Assembly: GCF_947172395.1 (NCBI RefSeq)
Contig: NC_069097.1
Location: 5,688,142 to 5,752,141 of the forward strand
Source of the DNA: Bicyclus anynana
Taxonomy: Eukaryota > Arthropoda > Insecta > Lepidoptera > Nymphalidae
Length of the DNA: 64,000 nt
Reading direction: 5' to 3'
Every line of letters begins with the position of its first letter. The stretch's first letter is position 1. The notes under the pieces are model-generated. The model was given only the letters and a program-made list of their open reading frames with translations, searched no databases and had not been told where the DNA came from. Of the stretch, positions 40,116 through 50,609 are shown in pieces. The position numbers and the translations under genes are program-made.

Positions 40116-41142
40116 TCCTTTTTTGTATACTTTTTTCTACCTTTTTATACTTAGTGGTGTCAAAAGTTATTATCTGTGGTTTGTCTGTGACAGTAAAAAA
40201 CGTTTCGTTTCTGCTATGAAAGAGCATTGAGGTTTGTACGTAACTTAGAAAAATATTTTAGGCACCTTTCCCATCTTGTACAGAAATGAAAACTATCGAA
40301 TTATACTTCTAATTTAATGCTTAATTTACTACATATTTTTTTATTACTGTTACGAACGAATGATGAGGCCCATTTTTGCTCATGTCCTTTAACACCTTTT
40401 TGAAAAAAGTAGAGCACAGGAAAATTAAGGAAAAAGTAAAAAGTAAGGCACTTACTCCAGAGTCCGTTCTTGGAGTTCAGATTCCAGAGTGAGGAACCTT
40501 CTGTCAGTGCACGTCATTTAAATTTTACTGCTTCCTGTATCCGATCATTGTTCCAACAGGCAAGCGAAAGCTTCTGAAGATGTTGTTAGAAGCTTTTCAC
40601 AACCATTGACTGAAACAGTAATAACAGTTGACTCAATATTTCACATAGCGGTAATATCGTAAGCAAATATTTGATACTTTTCCTTTCAGATTTCAGAAGA
40701 TTATCTGTATTTAACGTTCTAATAAATGAAATGTCTAAATCTATAAGATGAAAAAGCAAAAAGCAATTAATCATTAGTACGGAATACTTCAAAACTTTAA
40801 GCCTATACTGAAATACGATTAAGTTACACGACTTTAGACGACAAGCATAATCAAGTCAAATTAGAGCATCTATCATATTTTCAACAGAGCAGTCACTTGA
40901 TTACATTTGTTTCCCATGTAAGTTGGACAAGGACTAGACTCAGTATAAATTAGGTTTAACTTGGTCTAAAGCAGAGGTTCTCAACCTTATTTTGTCCATC
41001 GCCTTTGATTCAGGTTAACGGCAGGGCGGCTTTGTATATGTAGATATTTTGCTTGCATGCACTGTGAAATGTTGTTTTGTTTTAGGGGGTGGTTTTCCAC
41101 TAAACATTTATCATTATTTATGCTTATTCCTGCTACTGTTTT
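40116..41142. other. unannotated intergenic stretch
   Basis: AT-rich; a minus-strand 68-codon frame (40586-40792) is AT-driven. No gene is supported. Confidence 0.3.
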
Positions 41143-41467
41143 GACGGCCTCCATGGTGCAGTAGTAGTAGCGGTGGATTTACAAGACGGAGGTCCTGGGT
41201 TCCAACGCCGGCTGGGTCGATTGAGGTTTTCTGAGTTGGTCCAGGTCTGGCTGGTGGGAGACTTCAGCCTTGGCTAGTTACCACCCTACCGGCAAAGACG
41301 TACTGCCAAGCGATTTAGCGTTCCGGTACGATGTCGAGTACAAACCGAAAGGGGCGTGGATTTCCATCATCATCAACAAGTTAACCCGCTTCCATCTTAG
41401 ATTGCATCATCACTTATCATCAGGTGAGATTGTAGTCAAGAGCTAACTTATAAAAAACAAAAAAAAC
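41143..41467 (+). mobile_element. SINE-A copy, full-length
   Basis: The tRNA-like head is diverged (GGTGCAGTAGTAGTAGCGGT, B box GGGTTCCAACGCC). Complete body and A-rich tail. The damaged B box suggests an old copy. Confidence 0.75.
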
Positions 41468-41544
41468 GTTCTACGTTTAATATAATTTGGAAATTTAAGA
41501 ATTTTTATCTTTAAATTATAAATTATCATCATCTAATTTAGTGT

Positions 41545-41662
41545 CTGGTAGGTACTAAGAGCCGCTAGATGCTGGCGGCTCGAGATCGTTGTGTTTGGAG
41601 GTCCATGCAAGAGGCCTATGTCCAGCAGTGGACTTCTATCGGCTGATAAGGTAAGGGTAAGG
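41545..41662 (+). mobile_element. RTE-like LINE 3' coding remnant
   Basis: Reads MLAARDRCVWRSMQEAYVQQ then WTSIG and a TGA stop, matching the conserved C-terminus of lepidopteran RTE ORFs. An in-frame stop upstream (CGC TAG) shows it is dead. Confidence 0.6.
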
Positions 41663-41884
41663 TTCTAAGATCAGAATGTCTCAGAACACATGATTTTCAT
41701 TCTGCCCACATCTCCTTTGTACCTACCATCTTACCGCCCATTAACTTTATCTAGGTCTTCTACTGTCCCCTTGAAACTCCCAAGTGCCCTTTGTGGGGTA
41801 CATGTCAACTAGAACCTATGGTCACGCGTTGGGAACCTATGGTCTAAAGGATGAGTAATCTGGCAGATGCTAATAAAAAATAGT

Positions 41885-42020
41885 GTACGATAAATCAGTG
41901 CGTAATGCGTCGCGCACTCGCGCCAGCTCGCGCCGCCGACAACTGTTGTCGGCCGTCACAACAGCTGCGCCCCACTTGCGCGTCACTTGCGCGCCGCTAA
42001 CCGCATAGCGCACGCACAAA
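41885..42020. promoter_or_regulatory. GC-rich patch with E-box palindromes
   Basis: GCCGACAACTGTTGTCGGC at 41935-41953 is a perfect 19-bp palindrome centred on an E-box-like CAACTGTTG. ACAGCTGC follows, then a direct CACTTGCGCG repeat (41973-41993). No ORF. Candidate regulatory element. Confidence 0.35.
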
Positions 42021-42045
42021 CAGTACTAACTAAAGAATCCACTCT

Positions 42046-42944
42046 TTAAGGTGATTTTCCACCAGAGATGTGATAAGCAGCTATGCTGTGTTTCCACCAA
42101 TACTAATCTATGTAGCTGTGCGAGGAAAATGCGCAGCTCGAGTTACGAGTATGCGATGTATCGTTAGTAGCATGTATCCATAGGACGCATCCATCTTTAT
42201 TAAAAAAAAAAAATCGGTTGTCTGTAAAGTCGGTTTACTGACGATAATTGAACGTGACAACGTCATAAGAAAATACTGATGAAATGGTTGCATTTTTCAA
42301 AAGAAAATGTACGTTTTTCAAAAATACTGTTTAATGATCTTCATAGACCAGAATATACTTTATTTCTTGTTGAAAATGTTGGCAACCCTAGAGCGAGGGA
42401 ACGACGCATGACGTCATCTTTTTTTCGTATTGGTCGGCTTCATCGAACTATAAGACGTTGTCACGTCAAAAACACATCATATAGTCGAATCCGTTTCCAC
42501 CAGTGCTAAGCTATGTGCACTAATACTATTTGACGTCCTCCGTGGCGCAGTGGTATGCGCGGTGGATTTACAAGACGGAGGTCCTGGGTTCGATTCCTGG
42601 CTGGGCAGATTGAGATTTTCTTAATTAGTCCAGGTCTGGCTGGTGGGAGGCTTAGGCCGTGGCTAGTTACCACCCTACCGACAAAGACGTACCGCCAAGC
42701 GATTTAGCGTTCCGGCACGATGTCGTGTAGAAACCGAAAGGAGTGTGGAATTTTAATCCTCCTCCTAACAAGTTAGCCCGTTTCCATTTTAGATTGCATC
42801 ATCACTTACAATCAGGTGAGATTGCAGTCAAGGGCTAACTTGTAAAGAATAAAAAACAAAAACTAATGTATATATGATTGGTGGATATCAAACGCATCCA
42901 TAGCAACGTGGCGTAGCACATCTCTGGTGGAAAAGCACCCTTAC
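42046..42944. mobile_element. TTAA-type MITE interrupted by a SINE-A
   Basis: Left end TTAA then GGTGATTTTCCACCAGAGAT; right end ATCTCTGGTGGAAAAGCACC then CTTAC. The inverted ends and TTAA (decayed on the right) suggest a piggyBac-type non-autonomous element. Without the SINE at 42532-42861 it would be about 570 bp. Copies of the inner motif TTTCCACCA recur at 42099 and 42495. Confidence 0.6.
42532..42861 (+). mobile_element. SINE-A copy nested in a MITE
   Basis: The best-preserved copy: head CTCCGTGGCGCAGTGGTATG, B box GGGTTCGATTCCT, body GGTCCAGG..., GACGTACCGCCAAGCGATTT, CAGGTGAGATTGCAGTCAAG, A-rich tail. It inserted after the surrounding MITE. Confidence 0.85.
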
Positions 42945-42977
42945 ACGTTTCTATTTGAAAAGTGAAAGTATTGCTTT

Positions 42978-43077
42978 AAACCAATTGTCTTAAAAGTCCC
43001 TCGTAAAGAGACTTGCGGAAGATTTCACGAGTCTTCCGAAGAAGCCTTACTTATGTTTTTTAAAAGACAAATTGGCG
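42978..43077. repeat. imperfect fold-back of ~100 bp
   Basis: ACCAATTGTCTTAAAAG and its inverse TTTTAAAAGACAAATTGG form the outer arms; CTTGCGGAAGA/TCTTCCGAAG forms an inner pair. Confidence 0.6.
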
Positions 43078-43430
43078 CTGTTGTTATACTTCAGAGACTT
43101 ATGGGATAACATTATTATTCCTCGTTGTATCAAATTTAATGTTACTCATAATTTTCCAGATAAGATATTATGTTTAGTTAAAAAACATTTTTTACAAAAA
43201 GTATCTAATAATTGACTTGCTAAGTAAATGGGCCTCCTGACATAACCTTTCATTAAACCATCATGAGATCTGTCCATCTTAAGGGCGTAAAATTACCTCA
43301 GTACTGGACGAATTGAGTAAATGAAATGGTACGAAATCCCGCGATAAGCTTTGAGGTTACGAAATGTTGAAACATTATGGAATCGCTACGGGTTTAAGAA
43401 TTTGTGGTTAGGCCCCTGAAGTTTGTTGTA
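43078..43430. other. unannotated intergenic stretch
   Basis: AT-rich; nothing supportable. Confidence 0.3.
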
Positions 43431-43830
43431 AAACCATCGCCTATAAACATGCAACATTCACAGGGCATGCAAGGAACACGTCCTACAGAGTGCCACCTTG
43501 TGACAGTCCATCAACCTGAGCCGTAGGTATAGCCTCATGCGTCTGTAATTAAACCGGCAACTATGCCCTTCAGACCGGAATACGGTGATGCTTGGCGGTA
43601 AGCATGTCACAAAAGAGTCTACGAGTAATTCAAAGAAGTTTCAAAGTCTTTGGAACAGTGCCCCATGTTATACAAAACTTACAGGGATACTATGGTTAAA
43701 ATATCCTACAATGTGTTGTGCTTCGCCAGACATATGGGTATCACGCCTCAAGTGCCTGTAATTTCAACGGCAACCATATCCTTCAGGTAGAAACTTCGTC
43801 TGGGAATGTTTTCCCGCAACTACTACTCTG
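43431..43830 (+). mobile_element. dispersed repeat, two partial copies
   Basis: Two related blocks (about 43431-43640 and 43690-43830) share GCCTCATGCGTCTGTAATTA / GCCTCAAGTGCCTGTAATTT and CCCTTCAGACCGGAA / TCCTTCAGGTAGAAA. A third copy is at 55030-55150. It is a common lepidopteran repeat whose class I cannot assign. Confidence 0.4.
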
Positions 43831-44506
43831 TTTGAAGAATTACTCTATTTAAAACTACTACTATTACCAGAAAAAATAACAGAAGATTGCTTGGATCTCC
43901 TATACGAGTATCTTTATGGAAATAAACATGCAAGATGATACATTTAAATTTAAAAATATCCCACGTAGTTAGGACACTTTCGAAAACTTATAGGGAGTAC
44001 TATACTGCATACTTATTACCGATTTGAACCGTATCAACACGACGTACCTACTCTCACATTTAGCAGAATTTAAAATCAAACTACACGATGTAATCGAAGA
44101 CGTTCAGGCACCGCTGTTCGATATTTGTCAAGAAAATAGCAAGCTTGTACTTATAATTGGATATAATATCCGACAAGTGTAAATGTGTTGAGTTCTTGTT
44201 TATTTTCCTTGTATCTTGTTACCCTATTATACACCAATAAAACCATGGAAGAATGACGATACATAGAAGCATAGATGTGAAAGAATTACAATCGAAACTA
44301 TTTTGAACACAATATTATTATGAATTTTATGAAATCTTGACAATTTACCACATTAATTGTAATTTGCATATAGTTAAAAAATAAACTTAAAATTAATCCC
44401 ATCTTATCTTAGATTTAGTCTATATTAGAAACAGTTTGCTTAGCGCCTAACTGTGTCCACTTGGTCTTATGTGTTAACAGCAAACTATTTTCTCTTGCAC
44501 GAATAG
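43831..44506. other. unannotated intergenic stretch
   Basis: AT-rich; nothing supportable. Confidence 0.3.
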
Positions 44507-44790
44507 TGTTGCCAGGTGTTCGGATAAAGCCGGACCTAGTTAGGCTTTTCTATTCCGCGTTCGGCCAAAATAAAGCAAACAAGCTGACGACGAGTGTGTG
44601 TGGAAACAAAATTTACGGTTATAATCATGAATGCTTGATTTTACATAAAAAAATTGCCGTACCTATTAATACTAATGTACACAAAATTCTCAATAATGTA
44701 GGTTGTATGGCCTTTTCCCCAAATGTCAGGCCAGACTGACTGGACTGTCCTGTTGGTTTTTAATTTCGGCGACCTGGCAACTCTATGCAC
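44507..44790. mobile_element. possible MITE with short inverted ends
   Basis: GTGTTGCCAGGTGTTCGG on the left is mirrored by CGGCGACCTGGCAACTC on the right. An open frame (44461-44739) runs across it but has no domain. Confidence 0.35.
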
Positions 44791-44814
44791 GACTAATGAA
44801 ATAGCAAAGCTCTG

Positions 44815-45010
44815 AAGGAATGAGTCATTAAACTGTCCCCTGTCAAGTGGCGTCGTGCGTCGTCATAGTCAGCGATTCAGACTCGTGCGCACTGATTTAT
44901 TTATTGCCTTGGAGTTCTTTTATTTCGTGGCTGAGTAAGCTTGTATCTTGGTTTGTGACAACTCGTATAACGCATTGTGTTTTTTGCTCTCTTTGATACA
45001 TTTAAGTGCA
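44815..45010 (+). repeat. local repeat R, copy 1
   Basis: Contains GTCGTCATAGTCAGCGATTC, CACTGATTTATTTATTGCC and TTGGTTTGTGACAACTCG. A diverged second copy is at 45840-46030 and a partial third at 47205-47260. It is not a family seen elsewhere in the window. Confidence 0.45.
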
Positions 45011-45327
45011 TTATGGCCCTGTTAAGAGACTTCCCAGTCTGCGAGTGACTGAGAACTGCTTGGAGTATATTGCGTGATCAACTGTTGTGAACTGCCTTGT
45101 TTGTTACAGTGGTTATGTGACTTCGGTTCATGCGGTCATAGGTTCGAATCTACTTTGAATATTGAAATTATCATTCTGCCAAGAACTCTTAATAGCGATC
45201 CAGAGTTGGGAAGATGGTGGTGTTAAAAGTATAGAGTAAAGTATCACTAGCATCCAATTACCATATATATAGTATGATCGAGTCAAATATCAACTTGCCT
45301 GCGAACCATTGCATCAGCATGGTAAGT
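45011..45327. other. unannotated stretch with tRNA-like scrap
   Basis: CAGTGGTTATGTGACTTCGG and ATAGGTTCGAATCTAC (45109-45155) resemble A and B boxes of a SINE head, without acceptor pairing. Confidence 0.3.
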
Positions 45328-45601
45328 AATTAGCAACCCATTTTCGGCTCACTGTTGAGCACGACTCTTCTCTCAGAAAGAGAGGCCAATAGTCCAATGG
45401 CTCAATGCGGGTTGGCTGACTTCACACACGTAGAGAATTAAGAAAATTCTCAGCTTTGTATGATATTTGCGTGATATTTAATTTCTTAAAATGCACTTAA
45501 CTGAAAAGATCGACCGGCATGCAGCATGCCCAGGACCGGATTCGAATCTACGCCCTCCGAATCGAAGGCAGAGGTCATATCCACTAGGTTAGCACGGCTA
45601 G
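45328..45601 (-). mobile_element. SINE-B copy
   Basis: ACCCATTTTCGGCTCACTGT, ACTTCACACACGTAGAGAAT and GGACCGGATTCGAATCTACG, then GAGGTCATATCCACTAGG (head). An internal deletion and a GCATGC duplication are present. Confidence 0.65.
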
Positions 45602-45839
45602 TAAATCTAAGCTAGATAGTAATGACCTTAATCTGTTATCCACACTGATGTGTAACACTATAATCCTCCCAAGTCTGGATTTGCTGTTGAGAGTTCTTGG
45701 AAGAAAAATAATTCGCAGCCCTGGGTCATTAAAACTCAATACGCTGACAAGGATGATGATGATGATTATTAACTTTTTTATTCTAATTCAATAGAAGTCT
45801 TTTGAAATAGAACGAAGTTCGACCTGAGTCATTCAACCT

Positions 45840-46030
45840 GCGACTGTCAAGGCGTGTATCGTCATAGTCGACGCCGGCGCGTGTTCTGTGATTTATTTAT
45901 TACGTTTCTGTCTTTAATCTCTTAGCTGAGACTGTTTGTACGCGGTGTCTCGGTTTGTATTGACATCGACTTTGTAACAATGAATTGTAAATCTTATTAT
46001 CTCGTTTCAGTCGTGGTAATCAACCGAGAC
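45840..46030 (+). repeat. local repeat R, copy 2
   Basis: GTATCGTCATAGTCGACGCC, GTGATTTATTTATTACG and TCGGTTTGTATTGACATCGA, then AACAATGAATTGTAAATC, parallel to copy 1 in order and spacing. Confidence 0.45.
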
Positions 46031-46095
46031 TGAAACAAGTTTCATTTTTATGACTTCTTTGGCCCATTTGATAACGCTGACGGTTTTGATTTATG

Positions 46096-46295
46096 GAATA
46101 GCAGTGGCTAGTTACCATCCTCCTGGCAATTCGTATTGCTAAACAATTTGGAGTTCTGGTATGTCGCGTAGAAACTGTCTAGAGGCATGGGTTGAATTAA
46201 ACTTGTACCTTTTTCAAGTAAGGCCGCTACCATCTAGCCTGTATCGTCACAATGTCAAGTGAGGTTGTAGTCAAGGGCTAACTAGTCATTAAATT
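46096..46295 (+). mobile_element. old SINE-A fragment
   Basis: GTGGCTAGTTACCATCCTCC, a GTCGCGTAGAAAC-type block and GAGGTTGTAGTCAAGGGCTA, strongly diverged, no head. Confidence 0.5.
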
Positions 46296-46316
46296 GTTTG
46301 ACGACAAACTTCATTA

Positions 46317-46669
46317 TTAAGGCTGGTTTTAGAGTCACGCTGACCGGACGCTGACCGTCGGCGCTGCCAGCTCAGCATGTAGTGTGCCGACCACCGCACG
46401 CGCTGAAGTCATTGACGGTCAATTATTTTCACGTTTCTGCAGCGCAAACAGTAGCGACGACGTTTCATAAGTCAGGCCGTCATGCACGCAATGACCAATG
46501 CACAATCAGTTGTAGTCGTGGGTGCTACAGAAACGTCAGAATAATTGATCATCAATGGCGTACATGATAGCTACGCGTTATTCTAAAACGCTTCCTAGGA
46601 GTTCATACATTCCGTCTGTCAGCGCCGACGGTCAGCGTCTTGTCAGCGTGACTCTAAAACCAGCCTTAA
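46317..46669. mobile_element. TTAA-flanked MITE (piggyBac-type)
   Basis: TTAA at 46317-46320 and 46666-46669 flank perfect inverted ends GGCTGGTTTTAGAGTCACGC, with further pairing in GACGCTGACCGTCGGCGCTG. TTAA duplication is characteristic of piggyBac-superfamily elements. 345 bp and non-coding, so it needs a transposase from elsewhere. Confidence 0.7.
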
Positions 46670-47143
46670 AGTAACTGATTTTGATTTTATTAACTCCTAG
46701 CTTTTGCTAGTAGTAACTTAGAGTTAATAATGTTAGATTTTTAATTATTTAAATAATTATAAATACATAAGACAACATATAAAAACTCCTTCTTCTAGAT
46801 AAATATTTTAATCTGTACTGTTTATTAATGATTATGGTTTTATTCTGAGGTTTGGTTTGGTATTGTGGTATATACTCTAGGTAAAAGAGGTGGACATGTG
46901 ATTAAGTGGCGTTAAGTAAATTTAATTAATGTATTATCCATCTACCAAAATAACGATTTGTTTAAGAAAGAGTAATAAGTTATTTGAAATACAGTTTAAT
47001 TATTCCAGCTTGTGTTATTTTATTTCTATTCTATTAATAGGTAAGTATGTTCGAAACCATGTGGTAGTCTATCGGAATATTTATGCAAACATCAGCTGTC
47101 GTTAATGTTGAAATTTGTGTATATTGGGTTTGACTACGTAAGT
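46670..47143. other. unannotated intergenic stretch
   Basis: AT-rich; nothing supportable. Confidence 0.3.
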
Positions 47144-47180
47144 ACGTATTATATAAATCACTGTGATTTATATAATACGT
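47144..47180. repeat. perfect 18-bp inverted repeat, 1-nt centre
   Basis: ACGTATTATATAAATCAC at 47144-47161 and its exact inverse at 47163-47180. It precedes the third copy of local repeat R. Confidence 0.9.
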
Positions 47181-47644
47181 TTTTAAATTTCATCTTTTTG
47201 TTGGCGATCGTTTGTATCGACATCAGCTTGAGAACAATGCATTGTAAATCACTTTTTTATATGTTGTTAAGACGTAATGCTAAATTAAGGAATTTTTGTG
47301 GAATTTGCAATGATTTTAGTCAAAATTATGGCAACTCGGTAGCGAATTCGTCAGTATGGAATTGTGACTACTGAATAGTTCTTATGTTACCTTATCAAAA
47401 AATACTGTTATTTTTGCTACTGACACTAATTATTGTCTTCATTTATTACTCTTTGTAATTCCTTTAATGCTGATTTGTCAAGAGAACAAATAAATAAACG
47501 TGGTTTACTTAATGTAACACCAATAAAACTTTTCTGTTATCAGGGAAAGGATTTCTGACGTCGTTTATAAACTGTCAAGGTTTTTCAAAATTTGAAATGT
47601 TCCGCAGAAGAAATAAATCACTGACATAGCTCAATGAGTCGCGA

Positions 47645-47755
47645 TGCTGAAGTGGCAATAGGCGTTGGACTTTGGGTTCCCAAGTTGCTGGAATGACGAC
47701 CAAGCATTAGAAAGCTCAGTGTTAGTCGACCCCTTGCCAGATGGACTGACGACAA
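47645..47755 (+). mobile_element. RTE-like LINE C-terminal remnant
   Basis: Translates roughly as LDFGFPSCWNDDQALESSVL then VDPLPDG and LTT, the conserved RTE C-terminal block, with stop and frame damage upstream. It runs straight into a SINE-A tail. Confidence 0.55.
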
Positions 47756-47868
47756 CCGAAAGGGGTGTGGATTTTCATCCTCCTCCTAAGAAGTTCCATC
47801 TTAGATTGCATCATCACTTACCATCAGGTGAGATTGTAGTCAAGGGCTAACTTGTATAGAATAAAAAA
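47756..47868 (+). mobile_element. SINE-A tail fragment
   Basis: CCGAAAGGGGTGTGGATTTT to CTAACTTGTATAGAATAAAA. Fused to RTE sequence without a head. Confidence 0.65.
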
Positions 47869-47879
47869 AAGGCAGTTAG

Positions 47880-48020
47880 TACAAGCCACAAGCAGTGCTC
47901 GTATTCCGCGAGAGTACAGATGTGAGCTTACTCCGGCGCGCGCGCTGCCTAGTTCGTTATTAATCACGCCGATCATAATCTCGTCGGCGTCGGCGCCGCC
48001 CTGTGTTTGTATAACTGCGT
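47880..48020. promoter_or_regulatory. GC-rich patch
   Basis: CTCCGGCGCGCGCGCTGCCT and GTCGGCGTCGGCGCCGCCCT in AT-rich DNA, with TAATCACGCC between them (homeodomain-like core). Open frames on both strands are incidental. Regulatory role is a guess. Confidence 0.25.
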
Positions 48021-48910
48021 GGTACAAGTTTAATGTTGTCCATTTATATTATCGACGGCTCATTTTTTCATGTTAATTCGTTTCCAAAATTTTTACAAAC
48101 CTAATATGAACTTGTTTATGGTGTCTGCATTACTAAGTCCATTATTTGCTAAAACAAAGCTATGATAAGGTTTTCTTATACTTCGTCAGAAATCTTTATG
48201 CCATAAAATGATAAAAAACAGCTTTTGTGCTAGAAAAATTACATGATACCTACGTACCTTAAAACACGTGGTAGGTGTTTATTGAGTTTTTTGACCTAGT
48301 AATAATACTGAATTGGGCATGTTGACAATTCCTTAGTGCGTTATATCTAGACATAAAGGAGAAGGATAAAGAAATAAAGCATTTTCTAACGTGGAAAACT
48401 TGCAGCAATTTCTAGTTACATTTACTTACTATTTTACTTTACAACATCAAACGTTAAATCGGCAAACGCTTTATCAAGATCTACAGCGAGCTCGTTAATT
48501 TCGGAAAATGTAAAATAAATTTCACTTGAGCCACGCGCGCTCTTGCACGTGTACAGTATTTTCTTAACAAGTCGAATTATTCGCCTCGTTCGCTACTAGA
48601 GTATAAACTATATGACGTGTTAAAAAGTTTCCATGTTATTGTTTATAGTAGGAAGTGTATAAGTGGACTGGAGGCCGATGAGTAAAGCTTTTAGTACGCA
48701 ACGAGTGCGCGAATCGAAAGCTCCGTGTAAACAAATGTGTGGAGCTTGCGGGAATTTGAAAGTACTTCTACGGTCATTTAAAAAAGTTGTAAACGCCAGT
48801 GACTTTGTTCACATGGAAAAAATGTTACAATATACGTATAATTCTTCTTGGATCACTGTATTTAATAATGAAAACTGAATTAAAATCGGTTGGGTTGCTT
48901 AAAAGCTATA
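48021..48910. other. unannotated intergenic stretch
   Basis: A 71-codon frame at 48663-48878 includes CKQMCGACGNLKVLLRSFKK, with a C-x3-C-x2-C pattern. I do not recognise it and do not call a gene. Confidence 0.3.
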
Positions 48911-49096
48911 CCTAAGGTCAGCCACTGATGACCAAGTAATCTCACATGCCTGCGGCGCTAACGGCTTGAAAGCCGATAAGACTGATTGTGTGTTGGTCGC
49001 GATGTGCGTGACATCATGCCGATCGCGACCAAAACACGATCAGTTTTATCGGACGTTAAACCGTTTTGATAACTTGACCGTCAGTGGCTGACATAA
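48911..49096. mobile_element. fold-back MITE family M3
   Basis: AAGGTCAGCCACTGATGACC is inverted at the right as GACCGTCAGTGGCTGAC. Inside, GTTGGTCGCGAT pairs with ATCGCGACCAA and AAGACTGAT with ATCAGTTTT, forming a long stem. Its sister copy is at 61711-61918. Confidence 0.65.
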
Positions 49097-49805
49097 GACA
49101 AGTAAATTGTACGTATATACCTACCCTAAAAGTTGCTGACGGCGGGAAGTGACTTTGGGTTATACTTTGTTAAGATCTATAAGTTAGCTAATCATTCATC
49201 AGATAATTTTTATATGGCATCCTACAGCAGGCCTTGTATAAAATAGGGGTTTGGAAACTGTTCTGAAGCCGCAATCATAGGCTAACTATACTAGGACAAT
49301 ACTACCATTCTTGTAAATAAAATATTTTTTATAGGGCCGAAATAAAAAGAGGAAATCAATCGAGAAATATTGGTAATATAAAATAATAAAAGATATTTTT
49401 TGTAATAAAAAAAAAACACTTGTTCTGTACAAAACGCACTAAGTAAGCGCATAAAACTGCTAAAAGCACTCAAGTGCGTCGTATTTTTTCTATAAACAAG
49501 GCATATTTAATTAAGGGACAGTAACACGATTTGTGTAACGAAGTATTCTGTGTAGTTTCAAGAGGGGAGCACAATCCTGTGATACAAATTGGCGCGCGCA
49601 TGTCAAGTAATTTAATCAGCCCCCTACCCTACGGACGATATCGTGCGAACATAACGTAGGTAGACATTATATGTATTATGTAGGTATGTAAATAAATATA
49701 TTTCGTATCCTGTTATTAGTTCATCTCACCCATATCCAGTCATGATATGTTGTAATAGATGCTACTATTTACCAGTATTTAGTTGTCCATCTATTATTGT
49801 CATCT
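49097..49805. other. unannotated intergenic stretch
   Basis: AT-rich; nothing supportable. Confidence 0.3.
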
Positions 49806-49807
49806 GT

Positions 49808-49995
49808 TAGGCTTTTTTGGCTGGTGGGATGCCGTGGCTAGTTACCACTCTACTGGCAAAGATACGCCGGTACGATGTCGTGCAGATTTTCATCCTCCTT
49901 ATAACAAGTTAGCCCGATTCCATCTTAGATTTGTCATCATCATTTATCAGGTGAGATTTGTAGTCAAGGGCTAACTTGTAAAGAATAAAAAACAG
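49808..49995 (+). mobile_element. SINE-A fragment, decayed
   Basis: CTTTTTTGGCTGGTGGGATG, GTGGCTAGTTACCACTCTAC and CAAGGGCTAACTTGTAAAG, with internal deletions. Confidence 0.65.
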
Positions 49996-50007
49996 CTCTC
50001 TTCTTAT

Positions 50008-50245
50008 TCATCATCATCATTTACAACCTATATTTGGCTCACATTTGAGCACGAGTCTCCTTCAGAACGAGAGGGGTTAGGGTAGAATAGTCCACCACGC
50101 TGGCCCAAAGTGGATCGGTAGACTTCACACGCGTAGCTTTCTTCTTAATACAAAAATGTAGATTTCCTCACGATGTTTTTCCTTCACCATTTGAAATACG
50201 TGATATTTGATTTCTTTTAATCCATACTGAAAGATTGGTGCATCT
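50008..50245 (-). mobile_element. SINE-B fragment, no head
   Basis: CATCATCATTTACAACCTAT, CACGAGTCTCCTTCAGAACG, TCCACCACGCTGGCCCAAAG and TTTCCTCACGATGTTTTTCC. Confidence 0.6.
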
Positions 50246-50315
50246 AATACCTGCATCAACTTTTCATTTATTACCTATAATTATAATTTACAATTGATGA
50301 CAACATTACATAGTT

Positions 50316-50600
50316 TTACTTCCTGTGTGAAGATGGAAGCTGATCCAATGGTCTCCAAGCATCTTTATCATTGAGGAACTCATCAATGGTGTAGTAACCT
50401 CGACTAAGTAAATGTTTTTTAACACATTGCTTAAAGCTATGCATTGGTAAGTCCATCACAGTCTTGGGAATCTTGTTATAATTAAGGATCAAACGAACTT
50501 ACCTGGAAGTGAAGTTTGATCATAAAGGCACGTTCGGGTTGCCATGGTGATATTTAAAAAAGTTCCTAATATGTTTAAAAAACCGTGTCATGGGCTGAAG
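50316..50600 (-). pseudogene. LINE reverse-transcriptase C-terminus remnant (CR1-like)
   Basis: The minus strand reads YNKIPKTVMDLPMHSFKQCV ... SRGYYTIDEFLNDKDAW and ends ...SSHRK then TAA at 50316-50318. This YNK.P and F...L...GYY layout is the common C-terminus of CR1-type insect LINEs. The part before it is broken by stops. No catalytic region. Confidence 0.6.
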
Positions 50601-50609
50601 CATAGGTGT

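Noticed and set aside
45105..45160. tRNA-like sequence
   Set aside because: Only weak A/B-box similarity; no acceptor or anticodon stem.
48663..48878. 71-codon ORF with C-x3-C-x2-C
   Set aside because: A lone cysteine cluster with no family resemblance; start is not ATG-supported, and the surrounding DNA is AT-rich without splice signals I trust.
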